A stretch of DNA of 54,983 nt from Thermoplasmata archaeon (GTDB lineage: Archaea; Thermoplasmatota; Thermoplasmata; Methanomassiliicoccales; Methanomethylophilaceae), in contig SUSX01000004.1 of the NCBI GenBank assembly GCA_015063195.1, positions 1 to 54,983 of the forward strand, in the 5' to 3' direction. Every line of letters begins with the position of its first letter. The first letter of the stretch is position 1. Shown piece after piece: positions 24,338 to 32,298 of this stretch. Below the pieces are notes generated by a model. The model was given only the letters and a program-made list of their open reading frames with translations, did not search any database and was not told the origin of the DNA. The translations under genes were made by a program, and so were the position numbers.

Positions 24338-24849
24338 TGTCTCCGAGAGTTATGGAATCGGAGAGGAGAGAGATACCGTACAGGCGGAGGGCTGTGAAGT
24401 CCGCCTCATTCTTTGTTCATGAAAATATTCTCTCCTATATCGCAGATCATGCTGATGTAGGTTATCTCGATGAGAAGGAGGTTATGGGTCTCCTGATAGG
24501 TAATCTTCTCAGAGATGACGACGGCGAATATGCAGTTGTGACCAAAGTTGTAACTTCCGAGCTGATTGCAGACAGAGTCAGCGTCAAATTCGATCAGAAT
24601 TCGATGGAAGCATTGTTCGATGCAGTGGATGAGATGGAATTCGATGAGCAGATAGTTGGGTGGTACCATTCACATCTGGGATACGGATGCTACATGTCTG
24701 AGAAGGATATCAAAACTCAGGACACAATATTCGGAGGGGAGACCGGTTTCGCATTGGTGATAGATCCTGTGTTGCAGGAGATATCTGTATTCGATTCAAA
24801 GAAGGGTGCACCTGAAAAGGTGACGATGATTGTAATCGAATCGGATTAG
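24334..24849 (+). CDS. JAMM/MPN+ metalloprotease, Rpn11/CSN5-like deubiquitinase
   Basis: A 171-residue JAMM protein. Glu49 in EKEVMGLLIG and VGWYHSHLGYGCYMSEKD (H112, H114, S122, D125) complete the E...HxHx7Sx2D zinc site. The GWYHSH-x-GYGC-x2-S-x2-DIxTQ pattern is that of eukaryotic Rpn11/CSN5, with Leu where those usually have Pro after the second His. It probably trims the Ile from the Ubl precursor and/or removes conjugates. The start is ATG at 24334 within ATGATG. It ends in TAG and its last bases overlap the convergent hxlB gene. Confidence 0.9.
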   Translation: MMSPRVMESERREIPYRRRAVKSASFFVHENILSYIADHADVGYLDEKEVMGLLIGNLLRDDDGEYAVVTKVVTSELIADRVSVKFDQNSMEALFDAVDEMEFDEQIVGWYHSHLGYGCYMSEKDIKTQDTIFGGETGFALVIDPVLQEISVFDSKKGAPEKVTMIVIESD

Positions 24850-25397
24850 ACCCAAATCGCATGTCTCTTGCGCATATCGCTTTCGGTCATTTCCAGTTTC
24901 TTCATGAGATACGGGATGAGACAGTCGAACACGACTATGGCAGTGTCTTCAAATAATGTTCCGAGTGGCAACAGTTTTCCGTCGTAGTCTTCGGATGTAC
25001 CGATGATGATTTCCGTATTGGATGCGTGAGCCAGTTTACTGTTGGGTGAAGATGTTATGCATGCGACATGGGAGCCGAGACGTCTTGCGATGTTCGCTGT
25101 CTGTACTGCAGACATTGTCTCGCCGGTGTTGGAGATGAGCACTGTAAGATCTTCTTTACCGATAATCGGTGTAGTCATGTCTCCGACAAAATGTACATCG
25201 AGACCCAACTGAACCAGCCTTACTGCAAAGTATTGGCCTACAAGTCCGGATCTTCCGGAACCGTAGATGAATATCTTTCTCTTTGAAAGAAGGAGGTCGA
25301 TGAATTTTTCCAACTGTCCGCTGTCTACGCTTTCAGCGGCGGCCCTGATACCGTCTGTAAATTCACCGACTGTCTCTTTGAAGTTCATATCACTCAT
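24846..25397 (-). CDS. hxlB: 6-phospho-3-hexuloisomerase (SIS domain)
   Basis: A 183-residue SIS-domain protein that interconverts hexulose-6-phosphate and fructose-6-phosphate in the ribulose monophosphate pathway, which archaea run in reverse to make ribose phosphates. KIFIYGSGRSGLVGQYFAVRL is the sugar-phosphate loop, and LISNTGETMSAVQTANIAR and PLGTLFEDTAIVVFDCLI are typical. The partner hxlA is not adjacent. The start MSDMNFKE at 25397 overlaps the preceding gene's stop by eight bases; a 26-codon extension into that gene is rejected. Confidence 0.87.
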   Translation of the reverse strand: MSDMNFKETVGEFTDGIRAAAESVDSGQLEKFIDLLLSKRKIFIYGSGRSGLVGQYFAVRLVQLGLDVHFVGDMTTPIIGKEDLTVLISNTGETMSAVQTANIARRLGSHVACITSSPNSKLAHASNTEIIIGTSEDYDGKLLPLGTLFEDTAIVVFDCLIPYLMKKLEMTESDMRKRHAIWV

Positions 25398-26430
25398 CGG
25401 AATCAGTAAGTGCTTCTGCTTCCTTCTTCTTGGCTCTGAGCATCTTGGCAATTCTCTTGTTGACAACTCTCTCATAGATGATTCTCATGTACATCGCATC
25501 GTGTTCGAGAAGAGGCGAGGATGAGATGATTGTGGACTCAGGTCTGATTTCAGCCAATGCTTCGGCAAGAACTTCGAACTTCAGGTCTCCTTTCTTGATA
25601 GGTGTGAGTCTGAGTTCGTTTCCGTCGTTGTGTTCAACTCCTGCAAAGTGCATGTAGAGTCTTCCGTCCGCATACGGGAGGCACTGTTCAATTGCATCTG
25701 CGAAATCGCTTGCATCAAGGAGTGATCCGTTCGTGCGTGAATGAAGGTGAGGGAAATTCAGAACAGGGACAAGACCGTCGATTTCGCTGCAGAGGTCGAG
25801 AACATCATCAAGTGAACCGAAGACATTCTGCTGACCTGTGACCTCGATACCGAGTTTTGGTGTGAGTCCCTCGTCGTGCCACCAATCCATGATCATCGCA
25901 ACATTATCAAAGATGTTGTTCCTGATCTCTTCCTCATCGAGAAGTCCGTTATACAGACCGAGGCTGGTTGCCACTACATCTCCCTGAAGTGCGTTGACGA
26001 TAAGTCCTGCGTGTCTGATGCTGTTCATGCAGGCATCTGTGAGTTCGTTGTTTGAACCCAGGTCCATGTAGTTCGGAGTGTGGAGTGAAACAGATACGTC
26101 AAGTCTCTTGGACATCTCACCGATGGATGACAGTTCGCCGAATGAATCTACGATTCCGGACGTCATCATGATAAGCTCATCATCTTCCTCGATGGGCTCG
26201 TTGGGGTCGGTGATTGATTCTCCATCTCTGATGATTTCTACAATCAGACCTTCAATGTCCTTGATTGTAAGTCCGATTTCTTCGTCTTCGGGATATACCG
26301 GGGTCGTCCTGGCACGTACCATTTGGATTTCCATAGCCGTAAGGCTGAGGTTGTGTACGTCTTCAATTCCGTCCTTCAGGGTGCGTCCTTTACAGGAAAG
26401 AGGTATTCCGGCTGGTCCGAATCTGATCAT
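25390..26430 (-). CDS. TIM-barrel protein, endonuclease IV/xylose isomerase-like
   Basis: A 346-residue protein starting MIRFGPAGIPLSCKGRTLKDGIEDV, the typical start of archaeal AP-endonuclease-2-like barrels. LDVSVSLHTPNYMDLGS, KLGIEVTGQQNVFGSLDDVLDLC and VPVLNFPHLHSRTNGSLL carry His, Glu and Asp residues in positions typical of the metal site of endonuclease IV. Whether it cuts abasic DNA or isomerises a sugar is not known. It overlaps hxlB, so it is in one operon with a sugar-phosphate isomerase. A TATA-like TTATTAATTAGGG lies about 40-46 bases upstream. Confidence 0.75.
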   Translation of the reverse strand: MIRFGPAGIPLSCKGRTLKDGIEDVHNLSLTAMEIQMVRARTTPVYPEDEEIGLTIKDIEGLIVEIIRDGESITDPNEPIEEDDELIMMTSGIVDSFGELSSIGEMSKRLDVSVSLHTPNYMDLGSNNELTDACMNSIRHAGLIVNALQGDVVATSLGLYNGLLDEEEIRNNIFDNVAMIMDWWHDEGLTPKLGIEVTGQQNVFGSLDDVLDLCSEIDGLVPVLNFPHLHSRTNGSLLDASDFADAIEQCLPYADGRLYMHFAGVEHNDGNELRLTPIKKGDLKFEVLAEALAEIRPESTIISSSPLLEHDAMYMRIIYERVVNKRIAKMLRAKKKEAEALTDSDE

Positions 26431-26939
26431 AATCTAATCTCCGTATCTCGGTCAAAGCATGTCCCTAATTAATAAGTATCGCACGTGCGCGACTGTATTG
26501 TGCACATACTTCTGTTCAAAATCCAAATGGTTTTGCGGATGGTATGGCATTGGATCTGGTTTTTCTACAGCAAAGAGGGGGTTTAATTCGGGATATGCGG
26601 GATTTCAGAATACCCAGAGTTAAAAGAGTAATGTCGGTGATGGCTTCAACATCCGAAGATATGCCGCAGTGCTGGGTATATGTTTTTAAATCATTCAGAT
26701 GTAGACGGATTAGACATTATCAACGATGATTGTTTCAGGTCAGGACCTTATCCGATAAAATCGTCAGTGCTGTCAGAATTCGGCATCCTGTTCTTTTTAT
26801 ATCTCTGCAGGTGGCGGATATGTTGAACTAGATGGACAATTTGCTTTCCCGTTTTCCCTTTATAATAATAAAGAAAGGGATAGCTTTATTAACAACCTCC
26901 ATATTCGAGATGTTACCCAATGTCGGGAGAGTCAGAAAA
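26431..26939. other. Long intergenic region upstream of the ribosomal protein operon
   Basis: About 510 bases between divergent genes. It contains the palindrome CGCACGTGCG (26480-26489), TATA-like elements near 26678-26690 (TATATGTTTTTAAA), 26796-26803 (TTTTTATA) and 26858-26870 (TTTATAATAATAA), and no convincing reading frame. The last TATA probably drives the L18e operon with a leader of about 45 bases holding GGGAGA. The upstream TATA elements could drive a small RNA, but I cannot identify one. No SRP or RNase P RNA signature is seen. Confidence 0.45.
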
Positions 26940-27302
26940 ATGAAGAAAATTCAGAAGACGGACTTGTCCCTCATTGCTTTGATCGACGATCTTAAAGCAA
27001 AAGAGAGGGAAACAGGAGCTGCAATCTGGCGAGACATTGCTGTGAGGCTTGAGAAACCCAGGAGAAACTGGGCAGAGACAAACCTCAGCAAGCTCGAGAG
27101 ATACGCAGAGGACGGAGAGACAGTTATCGTCCCCGGAAAGGTACTTGCAGCAGGCAGTATTTCTAAGAAAGTAACAGTAGCAGCATTCAGCTTCTCAGCT
27201 GCAGCAGCAGACGCAATCAAGGCAGCTGGAGGATCAGTTGTCTCAATTCAGGACCTTATGGCACAGAACCCCAAAGGATCCAAAGTCAAGATTTTGAGGT
27301 GA
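26940..27302 (+). CDS. rpl18e: 50S ribosomal protein L18e
   Basis: A 120-residue large-subunit protein. It begins MKKIQKTDLSLIALIDDLK and contains AIWRDIAVRLEKPRRNWAETNL and GKVLAAGSISKKVTVAAFSFS, all typical. The ATG at 26940 follows a GGGAGA; a 36-codon upstream extension in frame is promoter/leader sequence. It is first in the archaeal L18e-L13-S9-RpoN cluster, with the L13 ATG five bases past the stop. Confidence 0.96.
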   Translation: MKKIQKTDLSLIALIDDLKAKERETGAAIWRDIAVRLEKPRRNWAETNLSKLERYAEDGETVIVPGKVLAAGSISKKVTVAAFSFSAAAADAIKAAGGSVVSIQDLMAQNPKGSKVKILR

Positions 27303-27307
27303 TTTGG

Positions 27308-27733
27308 ATGGTTACTGTTATTGACGGAAAGAACGCAGTTCTCGGAAGGCTTTCGAGCGCAGTCGCAGAGAAGATTATGGCAGGCGAGGAAATCGTCGTT
27401 GTTAACTGCGAGAGCATCATCATCACGGGAGACAGGGACAAAGTATTCGCAGCCTACAAAGCAAAAGTAGACCGCGGAGAGTGCAAGTCAAGGAAAGGAC
27501 CCTTTTACCCCCGCAGGGCAGATCTCTTGTTCAAGAGGTGTGTCAGAGGAATGATCCCCTGGACATCAACATCCGGAAGGAACGCATACAGGAGACTTCA
27601 CGTATTCGTAGGAGTTCCCAAACAGTTCTCAGACGCAGAACTTGTTGTTGAAGAACAGGCAATGAAGAAGATCACAGGAAAATACACTACTCTCGGAGCA
27701 GTTGCTAAATTCCTCGGATCAAAGGTTTGGTGA
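27308..27733 (+). CDS. rpl13: 50S ribosomal protein L13
   Basis: A 141-residue large-subunit protein with TVIDGKNAVLGRLSSAVAEK at the start and RCVRGMIPWTSTSGRNAYRRL in the middle. The ATG at 27308 has GAGGTGA 6 bases upstream, overlapping the L18e stop, so translation is coupled. Confidence 0.97.
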   Translation: MVTVIDGKNAVLGRLSSAVAEKIMAGEEIVVVNCESIIITGDRDKVFAAYKAKVDRGECKSRKGPFYPRRADLLFKRCVRGMIPWTSTSGRNAYRRLHVFVGVPKQFSDAELVVEEQAMKKITGKYTTLGAVAKFLGSKVW

Positions 27734-27738
27734 TTTCG

Positions 27739-28137
27739 ATGGAGTGCGTAAACACAAGCGGAAAGAGAAAGACAGCAGTTGCAAGAGCAGTTGTTAAAGA
27801 GGGAACCGGAAAGGTTACCATCAACAAAGTACCTATCGAGGTCTACACACCTGAGCTTGCAAGGCTCAAGATCAAGGAGCCCTTGGAGCTCGCACCTGAG
27901 AAGGCAGCAAAGATCGATATTGCAGTCAACGTTCAGGGAGGAGGAGTCATGGGACAGGCAGCAGCCATCAGGACAGCCATCGCAAGAGGAATGGTTGACT
28001 ACTACAAAGACGATGAGCTTGATGCAATGTTCAGGGCTTACGACAGGACTCTCATCATCAACGATGACCGCAGAAAGTTGCCCAAGAACCCCCTCGGTCC
28101 TGGTGCACGTGCCAAGAAGCAGAAGTCATACCGTTAA
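27739..28137 (+). CDS. rps9: 30S ribosomal protein S9
   Basis: A 132-residue small-subunit protein. TSGKRKTAVARAVVKEGTGKV begins the fold, and LGPGARAKKQKSYR is the characteristic basic C-terminal tail that reaches toward the P-site tRNA. The ATG at 27739 has a GGTGAT overlapping the L13 stop; earlier in-frame TTG and GTG codons are rejected. Confidence 0.97.
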   Translation: MECVNTSGKRKTAVARAVVKEGTGKVTINKVPIEVYTPELARLKIKEPLELAPEKAAKIDIAVNVQGGGVMGQAAAIRTAIARGMVDYYKDDELDAMFRAYDRTLIINDDRRKLPKNPLGPGARAKKQKSYR

Positions 28138-28146
28138 GGTGATATC

Positions 28147-28338
28147 ATGATCATACCTGTTAGATGTTTCACATGCGGTAAAGTCGTTGGATCGGCTTAC
28201 CCTGAGTACAAGAAGCGCGTAGACATGGGAGAAGATCCCCAGAAAGTCCTCGATGATTTGGGACTTGAGAGATACTGTTGCCGCAGGATGATCATTTCTC
28301 ACGCCAATCTTATCGAGGAGATTTCTCCACTTGGCTAA
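28147..28338 (+). CDS. rpoN: DNA-directed RNA polymerase subunit N
   Basis: A 63-residue zinc-binding RNA polymerase subunit, homologous to eukaryotic Rpb10. [15 protein letters not shown] and [13 protein letters not shown] hold the CxxC and CC zinc ligands. The start has AAGGTGAT. tRNA-Pro follows 47 bases later, a common archaeal arrangement. rpoK is not present in the cluster. Confidence 0.97.
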   Translation: MIIPVRCFTCGKVVGSAYPEYKKRVDMGEDPQKVLDDLGLERYCCRRMIISHANLIEEISPLG

Positions 28339-28385
28339 GCTGGCATACTAAACTTTTTATCCTATAAACTATTTCCCGACTTTGA

Positions 28386-28461
28386 GGGCCCGTGGGGTAG
28401 CTTGGTATCCTTCTTGCTTGGGGTGCAAGTAACTCCAGTTCAAATCTGGGCGGGCCCACCA
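28386..28461 (+). tRNA. tRNA-Pro (anticodon GGG), CCA encoded
   Basis: The acceptor GGGCCCG (28386-28392) pairs with CGGGCCC (28451-28457), followed by discriminator A and an encoded CCA (28459-28461). The anticodon arm is CTTGC-TTGGGGT-GCAAG with anticodon GGG, and the T arm is CCAG-TTCAAAT-CTGG-like. No intron. It may be read through from the rpoN operon. Confidence 0.95.
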
Positions 28462-28501
28462 CTTCTTTCAAAATTTATCTAAAAAATGTGTCTTTGTACA
28501 C

Positions 28502-29380
28502 TCATTCTGCGAGTGTTTTGATGATATATTCTGCATATGCCGCAGCAACATTTATTCCTGTGACTTTCTCGAACTCTCTGAAGAATGCGTTGGAGTTCAC
28601 TTCGCAGATTCTGAACCCATCTTCAGTGAACAGTAGGTCGATTCCGCAATAATGCAGGCCAAGATCCTTGGCGATATCGACACACATCCGTTTCGTGTCA
28701 TCGTCCAGAGGATAAGGGGTTGCACTTCCCCCGTTCTCAACGTTGGATCTGAAATCACTGTCCGAACTGCGGAGCATCGACCCTATCACTTCATCGCCGA
28801 TTACAATGGCCCTGACATCTCTGCCTTCGCTACTGTCAATGTATTCCTGGAAGAGGTGTGCGGAACATTTCACCTTGTTGCAGATGTTGATGGCATCCTG
28901 ACGGTCCCTGACGAGGAATACGCCCTTTCCGAGAGAACCGTATGATTCTTTCACAATGAATGGATATCCGAATCTCTTTTCGAGAAAATCAATCATTTCA
29001 ATTTTGACATTCGCGTTTGGATCATAGCATAAGATTCCCGGAACAGTATCGGGTACATCATAACCGAGATTTGCAAGTTCAATGTAAGTCATCATCTTGT
29101 CATCACAGATTTCGATGGGTTCAAAGGCATTGAATACGGGGATATTTGATTTTTCAAGACATCTTAGAAGATATTTGTCTTTGTCAAGATAGATACAGAA
29201 ATCATAATCGGATAATTCGGATTTCAGAACACTGTTTCTTATTTCCGACAGGAGAACACGGTTTCTGATGATATCTGTCGGAATGTTCCTGTTTTCCAAT
29301 TCTTCTTTCAGTCGCATCGGCTGATACATCATACTTTCAAGTTCTGAGTATCCGTTTATTATGATGCAACATTTCATCAT
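28502..29380 (-). CDS. RimK-type ATP-grasp ligase
   Basis: A 292-residue ATP-grasp protein of the RimK/LysX group, which ligates amino acids to carboxylates. After an N-terminal pre-ATP-grasp domain, FIVKESYGSLGKGVFLV is the ATP-binding loop. EYIDSSEGRDVRAIVIGDEVIGSMLR and a C-terminal FRICEVNSNAFFREFEKVTG (the Glu-x-Asn metal ligands) follow. The substrate is unknown. Candidates in methanogens include F420 or methanopterin glutamate ligases (CofF/MptN), lysine carrier modification and protein tail modification. It is divergent from the YqaJ-like nuclease. Confidence 0.8.
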   Translation of the reverse strand: MMKCCIIINGYSELESMMYQPMRLKEELENRNIPTDIIRNRVLLSEIRNSVLKSELSDYDFCIYLDKDKYLLRCLEKSNIPVFNAFEPIEICDDKMMTYIELANLGYDVPDTVPGILCYDPNANVKIEMIDFLEKRFGYPFIVKESYGSLGKGVFLVRDRQDAINICNKVKCSAHLFQEYIDSSEGRDVRAIVIGDEVIGSMLRSSDSDFRSNVENGGSATPYPLDDDTKRMCVDIAKDLGLHYCGIDLLFTEDGFRICEVNSNAFFREFEKVTGINVAAAYAEYIIKTLAE

Positions 29381-29482
29381 TTACAGGTATGGGGTGATGG
29401 GTTAAACGTTTTGTCTGGACACAATAGCAGCCACATCAGATGTAAGACTAAGAATTATCAACTTTGAGATGGATTAACGTCC

Positions 29483-30250
29483 ATGGCATTCGATGGCAGA
29501 ATGAACATCGTTGAGATCGATGACGATGAGAAAGTAGTGATATTCGACACATGGAAACCGAAGAAGATTACAGGTCACAGAATAGGCGGTATCTTCGGTT
29601 ACAGTGAGTTCTCAACACCGTTCAAGGTTGCATGCGAGATTGCAGGTCTTTATCCGGGAGATAAGGCCAATAAGTACATCGATGCAGGAAACATAATCGA
29701 ACCCATTCTGAGAGAATATGCGAGAAAGAACATACCTCTCATTGCAGAGATGACAGGCATTTCCGACATTTCGATCGAAGAGCCCGCTCCCCCGGAGCAA
29801 TGTCAATATGACCATTTCCATAATGAGAAGCTGTTCGGAGGGATGGTAGACGGATACATATCCTCTGCGGGCAAGAGGTCCGCCATATTGGAGATTAAGA
29901 CCTCATCCAGCAGGGAGAAGTGGGATGACGGAAACGGCGGTTACACAAACGTCCCCATGTCATATATGATGCAGGCATCACTCTATGCGCATCTTTCAAA
30001 ATTGGATCAGATTGTATTTGTAGTAGGGTTCCTGGAAGAGGGAGATTACAGAGTCCCATCCAAATGGGTGCCCAATGAGGATAATACATTCTTCATAGTA
30101 AAAACGAAGCTTGAAATGGAACAGTATCTGAAGGATGCTGAGGATTGGTACAAGGAATACATCCTCACAGGTTGTACCCCGGAGTGGACGGATGCGGACG
30201 AAGAACTGCTGAAGTACCTCCGTGCAGGACTCAAGAAGCAGAAGAGATAA
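29483..30250 (+). CDS. YqaJ-like PD-(D/E)XK nuclease
   Basis: A 255-residue nuclease-fold protein. GHRIGGIFGYSEFSTPFKV resembles the N-terminal IGGSD region of YqaJ/lambda-exonuclease relatives. The catalytic core is Glu73, Asp123 (GGMVDGYI), Glu137-x-Lys139 (AILEIKTSS) and Gln164 (YMMQASLYA), a complete PD-(D/E)XK set. YqaJ proteins usually work as phage recombination exonucleases. No recombinase or other phage gene is near, so it may be a domesticated repair nuclease. Its stop abuts the convergent TctA-like gene. Confidence 0.72.
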   Translation: MAFDGRMNIVEIDDDEKVVIFDTWKPKKITGHRIGGIFGYSEFSTPFKVACEIAGLYPGDKANKYIDAGNIIEPILREYARKNIPLIAEMTGISDISIEEPAPPEQCQYDHFHNEKLFGGMVDGYISSAGKRSAILEIKTSSSREKWDDGNGGYTNVPMSYMMQASLYAHLSKLDQIVFVVGFLEEGDYRVPSKWVPNEDNTFFIVKTKLEMEQYLKDAEDWYKEYILTGCTPEWTDADEELLKYLRAGLKKQKR

Positions 30251-31528
30251 TCACAGGATGCCTGTGGTGAACAAGATCACAGGAACTATCAGACAGCCTG
30301 TAAGATGGATCCTGTTCGTATCCGTGATTACGGGGATAATGCCGATTGCCGTACACAGAAGTAACAGTATTATTCCCCAATATCCTGTCATCAAATATGT
30401 CAGTGCAACAGTGAATGCAATTATCATCAGATTCATTCTGTTAATGTCTATTGCAGAGATTACCTTACTGAATATCTGTCCTGCACTTATCGTTACAAAA
30501 TAGGCAAATACGGATGTTATTGCCAAAGTAATCATCACTATCGTGAACAATTCGCTTCCGGGCGTTATCGATGCATTTTCGATTATGTTGCTCACTGCAG
30601 TCATGGTTCCCGATCTTTCACTTCCGGATATGCAGAACGTGATAAAAGCGAACATGGTTGATGCAGTGCCTATCGAAGATGTCATGGAAATGAATCCTTT
30701 CGAATCCTCTTCTCCAAAAATGTAACCTGCTATCGTTGCACCTGATGTTGATGTAATGCCGGGAAACCAACCTGTAAGGCTTCCGGTCAGTACGCCCTTT
30801 ATTCCTGGCAGTAAGCCCACAGGACGTCGAATCTCATCAGATTGTGGAGGAATGGAAGAACTGCCCTGAAACATGATTATAGCGGGCATACCGAAGAGTC
30901 CTGACAGTAAGGGAAGCATCAGTCCTGAATCAAATCCTAAAAATCCTATGGACGGAATCTTGCCGCTCATACTGATTATGCCGATCACTCCTGAAACTAT
31001 GATAAGTGCAGTGCCTATTACCCTGTTGCGTCCATCCTCTTTGATAATCATCAGTATCAATACCAACAGAAGTACTCCTACAGTGATACTGTCCATGTAT
31101 TCCCCTAGCCATGTGGACAGAAGATAATACATCGGTATTGCCAGGACAATTGATGTGAATGCCCCGACCAGGCTGCCAATGGCCGCCGATCTGACCGCAA
31201 TCATACCCTTCCCTTCAAAGAGCAGTCTGTGGGCTGGAAGAACATTCAGCGCCGAATCCGCATCCGGCAGTCCCATGAAAGTAGACGGAATGAAATCTAC
31301 GGCAGAATGCATGACCGCTGCAGACATTATACAGCAAACCATCATCGCCGGTACATAATCGATCGGAATGAAAGAAGACAGAGCGGAAGATATACTGTCC
31401 TGAAAAATGACAATCAGTGCAGCCAATGTATTGACGTGAATTCCCGGTATCAGTCCGGACACAATCCCGATAAGGGATCCGGCAATACACATGTACAGAA
31501 TTAACAGAATCAGATCAGGCTCCATCAC
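30251..31528 (-). CDS. TctA-like integral membrane protein (COG1784)
   Basis: A 425-residue protein with about 10-12 hydrophobic helices. GIVSGLIPGIHVNTLAAL near the N terminus and GSLTGWFPGITSTSGATIAG in the middle are the paired Pro-Gly loops shared with TctA subunits of tripartite tricarboxylate transporters. Archaeal COG1784 proteins stand alone, without the periplasmic binding or small membrane partner, as here. The substrate is unknown. Confidence 0.82.
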   Translation of the reverse strand: MMEPDLILLILYMCIAGSLIGIVSGLIPGIHVNTLAALIVIFQDSISSALSSFIPIDYVPAMMVCCIMSAAVMHSAVDFIPSTFMGLPDADSALNVLPAHRLLFEGKGMIAVRSAAIGSLVGAFTSIVLAIPMYYLLSTWLGEYMDSITVGVLLLVLILMIIKEDGRNRVIGTALIIVSGVIGIISMSGKIPSIGFLGFDSGLMLPLLSGLFGMPAIIMFQGSSSIPPQSDEIRRPVGLLPGIKGVLTGSLTGWFPGITSTSGATIAGYIFGEEDSKGFISMTSSIGTASTMFAFITFCISGSERSGTMTAVSNIIENASITPGSELFTIVMITLAITSVFAYFVTISAGQIFSKVISAIDINRMNLMIIAFTVALTYLMTGYWGIILLLLCTAIGIIPVITDTNRIHLTGCLIVPVILFTTGIL

Positions 31529-31570
31529 TGATACATTCTGTATAGACTGTATTTGTACGGAGGATTACGG

Positions 31571-32146
31571 TTAGTTTACCTTCGGTATTCCTTCCTCTAC
31601 ACACAATTTGACAGCAGCTCTGACATCAACGCCCAATCTCTCAGAAACTGCGGAAATATCATCACTTTTGTCCACTGCGACCAGAACTTCTGTGACAGTA
31701 CAGTCTATCTCTCTGAGGGCGTCTATGATAGCCTTAAGCGTGCCTCCGGTGCTTACGACATCATCAACGATAACAATTCTCTCTCCGCCTTTGAGGCCGT
31801 TGATGTACATGGATGATTTCGAATATCCGGTGGTGGTTCCTATTTCGATTTCTCCGTCCAATCCGTATGGTCTCTTCCTAATCACAGAATATGGGATTTC
31901 AAGTTCAAGAGCCAAAGGAATTGCCAACGGAAGACTCATTGCTTCAGGTGCAAGTATGAGGTCACAATCGAATTGTCCGATGTTCTTGAGAAGATCTATC
32001 GTCTCTCTGAGTACCTTGGGATTCATGACGGGTATGCCGTCCAGAATGGGGCAGACAAGATATGGATATCCGTTTTTGTCAATCACGGTTCCAGACTCGA
32101 TACTCTCTTTGAGAAGATTTCCCATGGTTGGGAAATAATTCTTCAT
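31571..32146 (-). CDS. hpt: Purine phosphoribosyltransferase (archaeal Hpt/Apt-like)
   Basis: A 191-residue enzyme that salvages hypoxanthine/guanine (or adenine) with PRPP. The PRPP-binding motif is VIVDDVVSTGGTLKAIIDAL. CDLILAPEAMSLPLA and SVIRKRPYGLDGEIE are typical of the archaeal HGPRTase group. The start MKNYFPTMGNLL at 32146 fits the family and lies about 25 bases below a TTATAG element; 12 upstream codons are rejected. Exact base preference is not shown by sequence. Confidence 0.85.
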   Translation of the reverse strand: MKNYFPTMGNLLKESIESGTVIDKNGYPYLVCPILDGIPVMNPKVLRETIDLLKNIGQFDCDLILAPEAMSLPLAIPLALELEIPYSVIRKRPYGLDGEIEIGTTTGYSKSSMYINGLKGGERIVIVDDVVSTGGTLKAIIDALREIDCTVTEVLVAVDKSDDISAVSERLGVDVRAAVKLCVEEGIPKVN

Positions 32147-32298
32147 CGTAATAAGTCTGACCCTATAACAATCGTATTTCAAACCTGAGAAAACGATTCA
32201 GACCAGCGACCAAGAATCTTTTCTAAGGTATTCATCCGATATAATCTGGCATTGGACATAGCCATTTATATCAGTATTTCATCCAAGATTCGATTCAA

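Noticed and set aside
24847-25020. Possible pyrrolysine read-through of the JAMM gene TAG
   Set aside because: The frame after TAG is antisense to the convergent hxlB gene and shows no domain; TAG is more likely a true stop.
26544-26729. 61-codon frame in the intergenic region before L18e
   Set aside because: No ribosome-binding site, Arg/Met-rich composition and a TATA-like element inside it; not supported as a gene.
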